Source: an uncultured Alphaproteobacteria bacterium
Lineage (GTDB): Bacteria; Pseudomonadota; Alphaproteobacteria; RF32; CAG-239
Assembly: GCA_944393225.1 (NCBI GenBank)
Contig: CALXZK010000001.1
Coordinates: 1-64,000 of the forward strand
Direction: 5' to 3'
DNA: 64,000 nt
The number at the start of each line of letters is the position of its first letter. Within the stretch, counting starts at the first letter, position 1. Shown here in pieces: positions 35,058 through 45,069 of the stretch. Below the pieces are notes generated by a model. It was not told where the DNA came from. It saw nothing but the letters and a program-made list of their open reading frames with translations, and did no database searches. The position numbers were made by a program, and so were the translations under genes.

Positions 35058-35090
35058 AAAGCCCTGAAGATGTTTTATCTTCAAGGCTTT
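35058..35090 (-). terminator. terminator of the small membrane protein gene
   Basis: A 14-bp stem (35058-35071 with 35077-35090) with one mismatch lies just beyond the end of the 35100-35462 gene. A T-run on the plus side and an A-run on the minus side suggest use in both directions. Confidence 0.75.
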
Positions 35091-35099
35091 ATAGTTTTT

Positions 35100-35462
35100 T
35101 TATGAAAGGTAGCTATGAACATAGATTACTATGCCGACCATGGCTAAAGTGATGCCCGAACTTTTTAAGGCTACGGAATATGAAAAGGGTAAAAAGTTGG
35201 ATACTTCACACATTATGAACCCGATATATATCAGCATTAGTGAAAAGCAGTTTTCTTTGCCTTTTCTATCTTCTTTAGAAATTTTGGAATATTTCCAGCC
35301 GGCAATAATTATCACAAGTAAAGAAATGATAATAATAATCTGTGATAGCTCATTTAAATAAACCTTTGTAGCTTTTAATGTAAATGCTACCGCTGAGCAC
35401 CATATCAAAACATTCAGATATGAAATGTTGCTCACTCTCTGCAAAAAATTTTTCATACGCAT
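35100..35462 (-). CDS. small four-helix membrane protein
   Basis: A 120-aa protein of unknown function. Four hydrophobic helices are evident at about residues 14-30, 42-56, 74-92 and 100-118, separated by short basic loops (KYSKISKEDRKGKE on the cytoplasmic side). No family motif is recognised. It stands between dCMP deaminase and enolase, with its own terminator. The start could be two codons downstream. Confidence 0.65.
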   Translation of the reverse strand: MRMKNFLQRVSNISYLNVLIWCSAVAFTLKATKVYLNELSQIIIIISLLVIIIAGWKYSKISKEDRKGKENCFSLMLIYIGFIMCEVSNFLPFSYSVALKSSGITLAMVGIVIYVHSYLS

Positions 35463-35550
35463 AATTTTTTAATAATTAGTAATTGCTTTTTTATATACCA
35501 TTTTTTTCCACACATGGCAAGAAAATTTCTTTGAAAAAAGCGTCTTGCTC

Positions 35551-35582
35551 TTGACATTCGGCTTTAAATATCCCACTTTATA
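35551..35582 (+). promoter_or_regulatory. possible enolase promoter
   Basis: TTGACA at 35551-35556 is a perfect -35 element 65 nt before eno. The best -10 candidate, TTTATA at 35577-35582, lies at a spacing of 20 nt, longer than ideal, so only the -35 is convincing. Confidence 0.4.
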
Positions 35583-35606
35583 CCCAGTACATTTATATAT
35601 TTATAG

Positions 35607-36893
<1,287 letters not shown>

Positions 36894-36916
36894 TTTTATC
36901 TGAACTAAATATTGCA

Positions 36917-36948
36917 AAAGCAGGGTGAAATTTTCGCCCTGCTTTTTT
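36917..36948 (+). terminator. eno terminator
   Basis: Stem arms aaagcaggg and ccctgcttt with an inner G-T pair, followed by a T-run, lie 24 nt after the eno stop. Confidence 0.85.
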
Positions 36949-37013
36949 TGTTGCTTTTTTCTTGAGGATTACGTATATTCTTGACGAAATATTTATCATT
37001 AAATTTTAAGTAT

Positions 37014-37739
37014 ATGGAAAATTATTATTTTTGGTTGTCTGCTTTGAGCAGAAAAAAAATTTTATTACGGACATTTGTAAAATCTTTGAAATGGACACTT
37101 CCATCTATCTTCGTTGCCGGATTGGGGGACTTTTTATTGCACGACATTCTAAAAGCCTCTCCTTTTAACGCCTTATTATCTTTATTGACTTCTTTCAGCT
37201 TATTTGCCGTGGTCAAATATCAAGATAAATTAAAGAAGAAAAATCTATTTCTTTTTCGGGCATATTATATGGCGACAACAAGCATCATTCTGTTTTGGAT
37301 TATGATTGCTATCGGCTTGCAAAAATTTGGAATTTTGTTAAGTCTGGCCTTGGTCTTGTTTTTCATTTCTCCGTTTCTCAATTATCTACCGATGAAGTTA
37401 TCAAAAGAAAGAATAATGCTTGCTATTGTGGCTTTGATAATATTGTCATTGGTGATTGATTTTATCTGCGTATTTAACGGAGATTTTACTTGCCGTTTTG
37501 CCGCCTATGCCTTTTGTTTAGGCTTTATGTTGTTTAATGCCGTTGAGCTCAAACAAATGGATAAAGATTTGCAATACGGGTTAACAAAAGAAGAAATAAA
37601 AAAAATGACGGATGATTGGTGTTTTGATATTTCCGTCAATTTTCTTGGAATGATTTGCTTTGCCGAGGCAGTTCGTCTGATTGCAAAAATTGCTGCAAAT
37701 GTTCCGGTTAAAAAAGAAATTAAAAAAGCTGCTTCATAA
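37014..37739 (+). CDS. multi-pass membrane protein, tandem family member 1
   Basis: A 241-aa protein with about seven membrane helices (near residues 26-43, 52-68, 83-101, 104-124, 133-153, 157-176 and 200-220). Its helix count and the end, FNAVELKQMDKDL then FDISVNFLGMICFAEAVRLI, recall the C-terminal helices of BI-1/YccA family membrane proteins (YDxxR then LxLDxxNLFLxLLR), but the match is remote. Two similar genes follow on the same strand, the first after a hairpin at 37722-37757. ATG 37014 follows aaattttaagtat, nearly the same leader as the next gene. Function is unknown. Confidence 0.7.
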   Translation: MENYYFWLSALSRKKILLRTFVKSLKWTLPSIFVAGLGDFLLHDILKASPFNALLSLLTSFSLFAVVKYQDKLKKKNLFLFRAYYMATTSIILFWIMIAIGLQKFGILLSLALVLFFISPFLNYLPMKLSKERIMLAIVALIILSLVIDFICVFNGDFTCRFAAYAFCLGFMLFNAVELKQMDKDLQYGLTKEEIKKMTDDWCFDISVNFLGMICFAEAVRLIAKIAANVPVKKEIKKAAS

Positions 37740-37757
37740 AGAAGTAGCTTTTTTTTA
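37722..37757 (+). terminator. terminator overlapping the stop of the first tandem gene
   Basis: Arms aaaaagctgcttc (to 37734) and gaagtagcttttt (from 37741) pair with one G-T, and the stop codon TAA sits in the loop. A T-run follows. It may attenuate rather than isolate the next gene. Confidence 0.75.
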
Positions 37758-37824
37758 TTGCCATTTAGACAAAATTAGATTATAAAACTTTCTGCTAAGA
37801 GTATAATTATAAAATTTTAAGCTT

Positions 37825-38541
37825 ATGGAAATTATTTATGAACAAAAAGAAGCTTTTCATGTTTTGAAACTAATTCTTCTTAAAAGTTTTATGATGTTTG
37901 CCTGTTCAGTTTTGTGTGGTTGGATTATTTATAATTTTTTTCCTCACTGGATTGATATAGACTGTTTTATATCTATCAAAACATCAATTATCGGAATGAT
38001 ACTTCTCTTCTGGTTGGTTGCTTATCCCAAATTAATCTGCTCTAAAATCTGGGGGCTCTGTTTTATTTCGCTTCTCGGCGGAATTTTGTTTTCCTTCTTT
38101 TTTTCATTATATGGAGCAAAATTATGTTTAGTAGGATGTGCAATTATCTTTATGGAACTTATCGGAGGAGTATTGCTCGGAAAAATTTTTCAAGATAAAA
38201 TAAACCGCTCTCTTTTTCTAAAAATTGTTTTAGCGGTTTTTATCGGGGCTTTTATATGGTATCTGTTTCTGGCGCTAAAACGAGAAACATATATCGTTAT
38301 TGAACCTCTGTATTCTACTTTTGCAATTCTTGCTTTTGCGCATTTGGTGTTTGCCTGCGCAAATGCAAAAGAAATGTTAAATAGAATTGTTTATTCAAAA
38401 GAAAAACATCCGCAGAATAGGTATGTCATTCTTTTTTATTTAAATTTGATGGCTCTTGGAAACTTTATAGAATCCAGCCGAATAATTGTTTTGGTATATT
38501 ATCACATCATTCAAATTCTTAGTTTTCAAAAAAATAAATAA
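37825..38541 (+). CDS. multi-pass membrane protein, tandem family member 2
   Basis: A 238-aa hydrophobic protein with about seven membrane helices, no signal peptide and a lysine-rich tail. Its C-terminal pattern (FACANAKEML, then FYLNLMALGNFIESSRII) has the same layout as the gene before it, supporting a shared, rapidly diverging family. Its leader, aaattttaagctt before the ATG, resembles that of the first gene. It ends 3 nt before the third member. Function is unknown. Confidence 0.7.
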   Translation: MEIIYEQKEAFHVLKLILLKSFMMFACSVLCGWIIYNFFPHWIDIDCFISIKTSIIGMILLFWLVAYPKLICSKIWGLCFISLLGGILFSFFFSLYGAKLCLVGCAIIFMELIGGVLLGKIFQDKINRSLFLKIVLAVFIGAFIWYLFLALKRETYIVIEPLYSTFAILAFAHLVFACANAKEMLNRIVYSKEKHPQNRYVILFYLNLMALGNFIESSRIIVLVYYHIIQILSFQKNK

Positions 38542-38544
38542 GTT

Positions 38545-39279
38545 ATGGAAAGTTTTGTTTTATCAAGAAAAGATTGTCGTAATGTTTATTGGAGAATTTA
38601 TTTTTTGATTGTGCAGTTGGTTGCCGTTAATTTTATTCTGGCTTGGATTATCACTTATGTTAATGATATCAGCATATGGTTTGATGACTATTCAGAAGAA
38701 GACAATAATTTGAATTTTACATCCCTTTTTTGGATATGGTATTTGCTTTGCTCCTTCTTGCCGGTAATTTATTCCACCGGAAAAAGAATAAACGCAGTGT
38801 TTAAAATGACCTTTATCCACGCTTTCATACTTTCTTTGGCATCTTATACACACATGCACATGAGAGCTTATGGATGGAAAGATATTTTAATCTGTTGCAT
38901 TCTAGCCCTTTTAATCATGGGACTTGCCATTTTAACAGCATCTATCAGCAAAAAAGATTATCGTAAATATTATGAAAAATTAACGTCAATAACAGTCATG
39001 TTCTTTTTCGTTTATATGATATGTTATTTTCTGGATTGTTCGTTTCAATTTTGGCTTGATTGTTGTTGGATTTTGCTCGGCTCAATCTTTACATTTTTTG
39101 AAACGCAAGATGTGCGTTTTAATCTTGCCTCTGTGCGCAACCAAAAACATTTGGATAATCTTCTCTACCCTTTTATCATGAATCTGATAGGCAATTTTTT
39201 GCTTATGGTTCCTATTCCCGGACTATTCAAAATCGTTACAAAATATTTGGTAACATGCAGATCTTTTATCAGAAAGTGA
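38545..39279 (+). CDS. multi-pass membrane protein, tandem family member 3
   Basis: A 244-aa membrane protein with about six to seven hydrophobic helices and a short basic end. It keeps the general layout of the two genes upstream: a basic N-terminal stretch before helix 1, six closely spaced helices, then an amphipathic segment (TQDVRFNLASVRNQKHLD) and a final helix. It starts 3 nt after the second member, so those two share a transcript, and it ends at a bidirectional terminator. Confidence 0.7.
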   Translation: MESFVLSRKDCRNVYWRIYFLIVQLVAVNFILAWIITYVNDISIWFDDYSEEDNNLNFTSLFWIWYLLCSFLPVIYSTGKRINAVFKMTFIHAFILSLASYTHMHMRAYGWKDILICCILALLIMGLAILTASISKKDYRKYYEKLTSITVMFFFVYMICYFLDCSFQFWLDCCWILLGSIFTFFETQDVRFNLASVRNQKHLDNLLYPFIMNLIGNFLLMVPIPGLFKIVTKYLVTCRSFIRK

Positions 39280-39284
39280 TAAAT

Positions 39285-39317
39285 AAAAAAGGCATCTTTT
39301 TTTAAGATGCCTTTTTT
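39285..39317. terminator. bidirectional terminator
   Basis: A perfect 14-bp stem (39285-39298 with 39304-39317) with a 5-nt T loop lies between convergent genes: the third tandem membrane protein and valS. Confidence 0.9.
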
Positions 39318-39332
39318 TGTTTTTGTCTTGCC

Positions 39333-41978
39333 TTAGAAATTGGCTATTCTTGCGAGAGCTTCTTCTACTTTGGCTTTGTTTTCCAAAGCTTCTGCCTGAC
39401 GGCGTTTTTCTTCTTCAACAACCGCAGCCGGTGCTCTTTCTACAAAGCTCGGATTGCTCAACTTCTTAGCATAGCCTTCCAAGTTTTTATTCAAACTTGC
39501 CAATTCTTTATTTAAGCGTTCTCTTTCAGCGGCAAAATCTACAATGCCTTTCAACGGCAACAAGATTACGGCTTCTTTGAATACGCTTTGAACCATATCT
39601 TTGCTGATTTCAGCATCCTTGGCAAAAGTTTCTAATTTTTCCAAACGAGCCAAAGAGCAAATGATGTGATTGAATGTTTGCAAGTTTTCAGCAGATTTGG
39701 CATTAGCATCTTTCAAGAATACATTCAATTTAGCACCTGCCGGCAAATTCATTGAAGCGCGCAAAGAACGAACGGCCGTAATCAAATCGATAGCCCAGTC
39801 AATATCGTTCAAAGCATTTTCGTCAATGGTTTCAGCTTTCGGCCATGCGGCATGAATGAGTTTGATGCCATGAATGTCGTAATTGTTATTCCACAACTCG
39901 GTAGTGATAAACGGCATAAACGGATGCAAGATGATCAAAATTCTATCCAAGACCCAAGCAAAGGTTGCTCTGGTTTCTTGTTTAGCAGCTTCATCAGAAC
40001 CGAACAAAATCGGCTTAATCATCTCGATATACCAATCGCAGAATGAGCCCCAAACAAATTGGTAAACGGCATTGGCTGCATCTGAGAAACGGAAAGCATT
40101 CAAGTTATCGGTTACTTCTTTGGTAGCTTGTTTTGCTTTAGCAACAACCCATTTATTGATAGCATAAGTAACTTTGGTTTCATCAAAATCTTTAACCAAA
40201 TTGCATTCGTTCATCTCACCAAAACGAGCGGCATTCCACAATTTGGTAGCAAAGTTACGATAGCCGGCAATACGAGCCTCACTCAAGTTTACATCACGAC
40301 CTTGAGTTTCCATGGCAGCCATGAAGAAGCGCAAAGCATCAGCACCATATTTTTCAATGGTTTCCATCGGATCAACGGTGTTGCCTTTGGATTTTGACAT
40401 TTTTTGACCTTTTTCATCGCGAACCAAGCCATGGATATAGGCTTTTTTGAACGGAACGCGCTTCATAGCATACATACTCATCATCATCATACGAGCAAGC
40501 CAGAAGAAAATAATGTCAAAACCGGTTACCAAAACTGAAGTTGGATAGAAGGTATCCAAATATTCGCTCTTATCCGGCCAGCCTAAGGTAGAGAATGCCC
40601 ACAAGCCAGAGGAGAACCAAGTATCCAAAACGTCGGTTTCTCTTGTCAGCTTTTCTCTTTTACCATAGAACTTATCAGCTTCAGCTTGAGCTTCTTCTTC
40701 ATTTTCTTCGCAGAAGATGTGTCCATCCGGTCCGTACCAAATCGGCATTTGGTGTCCCCACCACAACTGACGAGAAATACACCATGGTTGAATGTTTCTC
40801 ATCCATTCAAAATAGGTTTTTTCATAAGATTTCGGAACAAATTCCATCTCGCCGTTTTCAACAACACGAATGGCTTCTTTCGCTAAAGTCGGTGCATCTA
40901 CAAACCATTGGTCTGTCATCAAAGGTTCAATAACAACGCCTGTTCTATCGCCATAAGGAATAACCATCGGGTGGTCTTCAATCTTATCCATCAAGCCAAG
41001 TTCGGTTAAGGTTTCAATGGTTTTAGCACGAGCATCCATTGTGGTCATACCTTCAAACGGGGTATTTTCGTTTAAGGTAGCATCCAAGTTCAAGATGTTT
41101 ATCATCGGCAAGTTATGACGTTTACCAACTTCAAAGTCGTTAAAGTCATGCGCCGGTGTAATTTTAACCGCACCGGTACCTTTTTTCGGATCAGCGTGGT
41201 CATCGGCTATAATCGGAATAACGCGATTGATAATCGGAATGATACAATTTTTACCAATGAGGTGTTTCAATTTTTCATTATCTTTTGAAACGGCAACGGC
41301 TGTATCACCGAACATGGTTTCAGGGCGTGTGGTCGCAATTTGAATGTATTGTCCCTCTTCTCCTTCAATCGGATAACGATAGTAATACATTTTGCCAACG
41401 GTGTCTTTTTGAACAACTTCCAAATCGGAAACGGCGGTTTGTAACTTGGAATCCCAGTTAACCAATTTTTTGGCTTTGAAAATCAAGCCGTCTTTGTACA
41501 TATGAACAAAGATTTTGCGAACGGCACGGCTTAAACCTTCATCCATGGTAAAACGCTCACGGCTCCAGTCGCAAGAAGCACCCAAACGGCGTAACTGACG
41601 GCAAATGGTTCCGCCGGAATGTTCTCTCCACTTCCAAACGGTTTCGATGAACTTTTCTCTGCCTAAATCGTGACGAGAGATACCCTCTTTTGCCAAGTTT
41701 CTTTCAACAACCATTTGAGTTGCAATACCGGCGTGGTCAGTTCCCGGTTGCCACAAAACTTTTTTACCAAGCATACGATTGTAACGAATGAGGATATCTT
41801 GCAAGGTATCGTCCAAAGCGTGTCCCATGTGCAAAACACCGGTAACGTTTGGTGGCGGAATAACAATTGAAAAGGCTTCGGACGAGGAGCGCATGTCTGG
41901 TTTGAAATCGCCGCTTGTTTCCCAATCGGCATAAATTTTTTCTTCAAAATCTTTCGGGTTATAATTTTTTTCTAACAT
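39333..41978 (-). CDS. valS: valyl-tRNA synthetase
   Basis: An 881-aa class I synthetase that charges tRNA-Val. The HIGH motif is PNVTGVLHMGHALDD near residue 42 and the KMSKS motif is KGQKMSKSKGNTVDP near 520; the editing domain (TTRPETMFGDTAV) and the C-terminal coiled-coil arm (residues 815-881) are present. Length is typical. It is the last of the conserved tolC-popZ-valS set. Confidence 0.98.
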   Translation of the reverse strand: MLEKNYNPKDFEEKIYADWETSGDFKPDMRSSSEAFSIVIPPPNVTGVLHMGHALDDTLQDILIRYNRMLGKKVLWQPGTDHAGIATQMVVERNLAKEGISRHDLGREKFIETVWKWREHSGGTICRQLRRLGASCDWSRERFTMDEGLSRAVRKIFVHMYKDGLIFKAKKLVNWDSKLQTAVSDLEVVQKDTVGKMYYYRYPIEGEEGQYIQIATTRPETMFGDTAVAVSKDNEKLKHLIGKNCIIPIINRVIPIIADDHADPKKGTGAVKITPAHDFNDFEVGKRHNLPMINILNLDATLNENTPFEGMTTMDARAKTIETLTELGLMDKIEDHPMVIPYGDRTGVVIEPLMTDQWFVDAPTLAKEAIRVVENGEMEFVPKSYEKTYFEWMRNIQPWCISRQLWWGHQMPIWYGPDGHIFCEENEEEAQAEADKFYGKREKLTRETDVLDTWFSSGLWAFSTLGWPDKSEYLDTFYPTSVLVTGFDIIFFWLARMMMMSMYAMKRVPFKKAYIHGLVRDEKGQKMSKSKGNTVDPMETIEKYGADALRFFMAAMETQGRDVNLSEARIAGYRNFATKLWNAARFGEMNECNLVKDFDETKVTYAINKWVVAKAKQATKEVTDNLNAFRFSDAANAVYQFVWGSFCDWYIEMIKPILFGSDEAAKQETRATFAWVLDRILIILHPFMPFITTELWNNNYDIHGIKLIHAAWPKAETIDENALNDIDWAIDLITAVRSLRASMNLPAGAKLNVFLKDANAKSAENLQTFNHIICSLARLEKLETFAKDAEISKDMVQSVFKEAVILLPLKGIVDFAAERERLNKELASLNKNLEGYAKKLSNPSFVERAPAAVVEEEKRRQAEALENKAKVEEALARIANF

Positions 41979-42042
41979 ATGTTTTTTTCCATTTTATCTG
42001 TAATTACAAAAACTTTTTCTTCCGGCTTTATAAACCGCAAAA

Positions 42043-42076
42043 TGCCCTCAACAGAATTTAACCTGTTTGGGGGCAA
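42043..42076 (-). terminator. hairpin between popZ and valS
   Basis: Arms tgccctcaacag and ctgtttgggggca pair with wobble and one bulge around a short loop, 33 nt beyond the popZ stop. It may stop or attenuate transcription into valS. Confidence 0.5.
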
Positions 42077-42108
42077 AAAATTGCAGGTCGGCACACTATA
42101 AGGTCAAG

Positions 42109-43425
42109 CTATTTGCCGACCTTTGCCATCACTCGTTCAATTTCTTTTTGAACTGCGGCTTCAACAATTGCCGGTAAATTGGCTTCTAACCAAGCTCTGG
42201 TTTGAGCGTGAATTTCTTTTTGAGCATAAGCAACAATATCTACATTTTTGGTCATTTCAGCACTAACCGATGAAGCAACAATGCCTTGAATAACCCCTTC
42301 TACAACTTGTTCAATGGTCTTATTACCATTACCCATTCCGGAAACCGTAGCCGGAATTTCCGGTTGAACTTCCTTGGTTGCTTCTGGATGCTCTTGAGCT
42401 TGCTCAGCAAACATTTTAGCAAAATTATTGATAATATCGGCAGAAACGTCTGCTGCATCTTCTTTTTCTTCAGTTTTGTTTTCTTCTGCCGAAATCTCGT
42501 CTACGGGTTCTTCCATCATGGCTGGTTCAGGAGCTGCAATCTCTTCAACATCACCAAACTCAGCATCTGAAATTTCTTGCGGATCTTCATCTACAGCTGC
42601 CGGAATTTCATTTATCGGCAGAGCTTCAACAGAAATCCCTTCGGCTGAAGTTTCTTCCATTTGCTCCTGAGGTTGTGCCTCAACAGTTTCTGGCATTTCC
42701 GGTTCAGATACTGACGGCTCCGGTTCAGATACCTGCTCAGAAATATTGTTTTCATCCGCTGCCGTATCGGTTGCAAAATCAAACGGATTTACTTCTTCAT
42801 CCAAAACAGGTTCCGCAGTTAAGTCAATATCCTGAATATCAGATAAATCAGGCATAGCAATATCTTCAGGCTCTTGAGTGGCCAAAGTATTGTTCTTGCC
42901 GGTATCTAAAGCTTGATCTTCTGCAATTGCAGACGTTGCTGATTGCAAAATATCATCAATATTAAAATCATCTTCTTGCGGAAGTAAGTTTTCGGCATCT
43001 ACTTCTGAAGAAGAGCTATCTTCATTCCACAAAGAAAAATCTTCACTTGAAGACAAACCGATATTTGCTTCAGGAGCTTCATTTTTCAAATCGGGTAATT
43101 CTACATCATCGGAAGAAAGCAATGGATCTTCCGTAGATGCAATATCAAAATCGGGACCAGTTTCATCTAATTCAACTTTGGTATCATCAAAAGGAGCATC
43201 TTCGACGATCATAGACTTTGACAAATCAAAAACATCATCTTCCGGATCCTCTTCTACAACAGGAGCTTCTTTTTCTTGCGGAACGGCTACAGCTACATTT
43301 GCCTGCGGTTGAGAAGCACTTTTGTTATCAGGACCATCTTCTTGAGAATCGTTTTCAAGAATATCTTTTATTGAAGACAGAATATCTTCCATCGACATAT
43401 CGTTCTGTTGTGTTTCAGAAGTCAT
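42109..43425 (-). CDS. popZ: PopZ-type cell-pole organising protein
   Basis: A 438-aa member of the PopZ/DUF2497 family, which self-assembles at cell poles and anchors chromosome origins and signalling proteins. The short N-terminal helix SMEDILSSIKDILEND and the C-terminal assembly domain (residues ~355-438, ending QTRAWLEANLPAIVEAAVQKEIERVMAKVG) are recognisable. Between them lies a linker of about 310 residues, strongly acidic and proline-rich, far longer than in Caulobacter PopZ. GGTGG lies before the ATG. The position between tolC and valS supports the call. Confidence 0.9.
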   Translation of the reverse strand: MTSETQQNDMSMEDILSSIKDILENDSQEDGPDNKSASQPQANVAVAVPQEKEAPVVEEDPEDDVFDLSKSMIVEDAPFDDTKVELDETGPDFDIASTEDPLLSSDDVELPDLKNEAPEANIGLSSSEDFSLWNEDSSSSEVDAENLLPQEDDFNIDDILQSATSAIAEDQALDTGKNNTLATQEPEDIAMPDLSDIQDIDLTAEPVLDEEVNPFDFATDTAADENNISEQVSEPEPSVSEPEMPETVEAQPQEQMEETSAEGISVEALPINEIPAAVDEDPQEISDAEFGDVEEIAAPEPAMMEEPVDEISAEENKTEEKEDAADVSADIINNFAKMFAEQAQEHPEATKEVQPEIPATVSGMGNGNKTIEQVVEGVIQGIVASSVSAEMTKNVDIVAYAQKEIHAQTRAWLEANLPAIVEAAVQKEIERVMAKVGK

Positions 43426-43492
43426 TACTTTCCACCAATTTTAATTTTAACCTGCCATATAGCTTAACAAGATTTTTTTATTATTCAACTCA

Positions 43493-44869
43493 TTAATCTA
43501 CAGATATTGACAGCCATTTGCCTTTTGTATCCTGATAATATTTATCAGCATCATACAATTCGACATCAAGTTTCAAATCAGATGCGGTTAATTTACCCAT
43601 AGCAAGCAAAAGGTTCAAGCTTGATACATAGTAGTTTCTTCTGGCTTTAACTTCTTCTACGTTAGAGTTCAAAAGTTCTTGGTAGGCATCCAAAACATCC
43701 AAAATGGTACGGTTACCTAAAGCTTCTTCTTTTTGAACACCGTCAAGAGCAATTTCGTTAGCTTTAACTTGTTCTTTGATGGATTTGATTTTCGAATCGT
43801 TAGAAACCATATATTCCCAAGCGCTTGAAACCAAAGATCTTACAGAACGCTCAGCCTCAAGCAATTTTTCTTGAGATTGCCATTTCAAATATTTGCTTTG
43901 ACGAATCTCTGCTCTGTTTTTACCGGCTTCGTACAAAGGAACAGTCATATTAACGCCGACTTCAACATTATCTGTTTTAATTTTGGCTTGCTTGGAATCC
44001 AAATCATTTTCCGTGTTGGTTGCTGATGCGTCCAAAGAAACAGACGGCAACAAAGCACCGGTGTTGTAAGAAACATTGTAGTTTGCGGCATCAAATGAAT
44101 GTTGTGCCGTTTTAATGCTATAGTTATTCTCAAGAGCAAAGTTCATTGCTTCTTCCATGCTTTTCGGCAACATTCCGGAAATATCTTTCGGCTCAGACAA
44201 GTCATTAGGTTCAGAACCGATAATTTCTTTATAAACAGCTTTTGATGCTGCCAATGTTCCCTCAGATGAAATGCGGTCGGAAACAGCTTGAGCATGACGG
44301 GCACGAGCTTGAGAAACGTCGGTTCTGGTTACCTCACCAACATTGAAACGTTGAATGGTTTCATCAAGACGTTTTTTCAACAATTTTTCGTTATTCATTT
44401 GCAATTTAACAATAGCTTGGTTTTGCAATACATCCATATATGCAGTAGCCGCATCCAAAAATACGGTTTGTTCCACACTATATAAATTGTTTTGTTCTGC
44501 TTTAACCGAACTATCTGCTTGTTTAACAGCATTCACGGTTTGGAAGCCGTTAAAAATCGGCTGTGATAATTTTGCGCCGTAGCTTGTGGTGCTACCATCG
44601 TTTTCAACATCGGCAACCCCGACTTGACCTCCGGGATTTTCGGTCGTACCGCTGGCTTGTGTATAGCCTGCTACCAAAGAGATGGTCGGACGATATCCGG
44701 AACGAGCGATAGCTACGTTTTCATCAACCGAACGCAAGTAAGCTCTTTGAGCTTGCAATGTCGGGTTTGATTTATAGGTTTCACTTAAAGCTTCAAAAAT
44801 TGTTTCTGCTGACGCAGGAGCTGAAATAGCACTAGCCATTAGCAATCCCGCAACAAAAGTTTTTTTCAT
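43493..44869 (-). CDS. tolC: TolC-family outer membrane efflux protein
   Basis: A 458-aa outer-membrane channel for type I secretion and multidrug efflux. A signal peptide (1-21, ending ASA) precedes two repeats of the TolC fold, each with long coiled helices and beta-barrel strands (e.g. YRPTISLVAGYTQ and GALLPSVSLDASATNTEND). The family motif GNRTILDVLDAYQELL is near residue 385. AGAGG precedes the ATG. It heads the conserved tolC-popZ-valS set; no inner-membrane partners are nearby. Confidence 0.94.
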   Translation of the reverse strand: MKKTFVAGLLMASAISAPASAETIFEALSETYKSNPTLQAQRAYLRSVDENVAIARSGYRPTISLVAGYTQASGTTENPGGQVGVADVENDGSTTSYGAKLSQPIFNGFQTVNAVKQADSSVKAEQNNLYSVEQTVFLDAATAYMDVLQNQAIVKLQMNNEKLLKKRLDETIQRFNVGEVTRTDVSQARARHAQAVSDRISSEGTLAASKAVYKEIIGSEPNDLSEPKDISGMLPKSMEEAMNFALENNYSIKTAQHSFDAANYNVSYNTGALLPSVSLDASATNTENDLDSKQAKIKTDNVEVGVNMTVPLYEAGKNRAEIRQSKYLKWQSQEKLLEAERSVRSLVSSAWEYMVSNDSKIKSIKEQVKANEIALDGVQKEEALGNRTILDVLDAYQELLNSNVEEVKARRNYYVSSLNLLLAMGKLTASDLKLDVELYDADKYYQDTKGKWLSISVD

Positions 44870-45069
44870 AAACGTTACCTCTAAAACTTATATCCAAAAT
44901 TGTCTTGATTATACGTTATTATCATAATTTTGCAACGGATTTTATTAAAAAAATCTATAATGTATTTAACGATTATTCGAGACAAATGTTTCATCTTATT
45001 AACCATATTTCAAACAATTTTTTCTATAACTTGGATAAGTCAGTATGTAAGCCAGGGGAGGAAAAGAAA

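Noticed and set aside
44905..45069. Upstream extension of glgP by 55 codons
   Set aside because: A strong ribosome site precedes the TTG at 45070, and the extension has no similarity to phosphorylase N termini.
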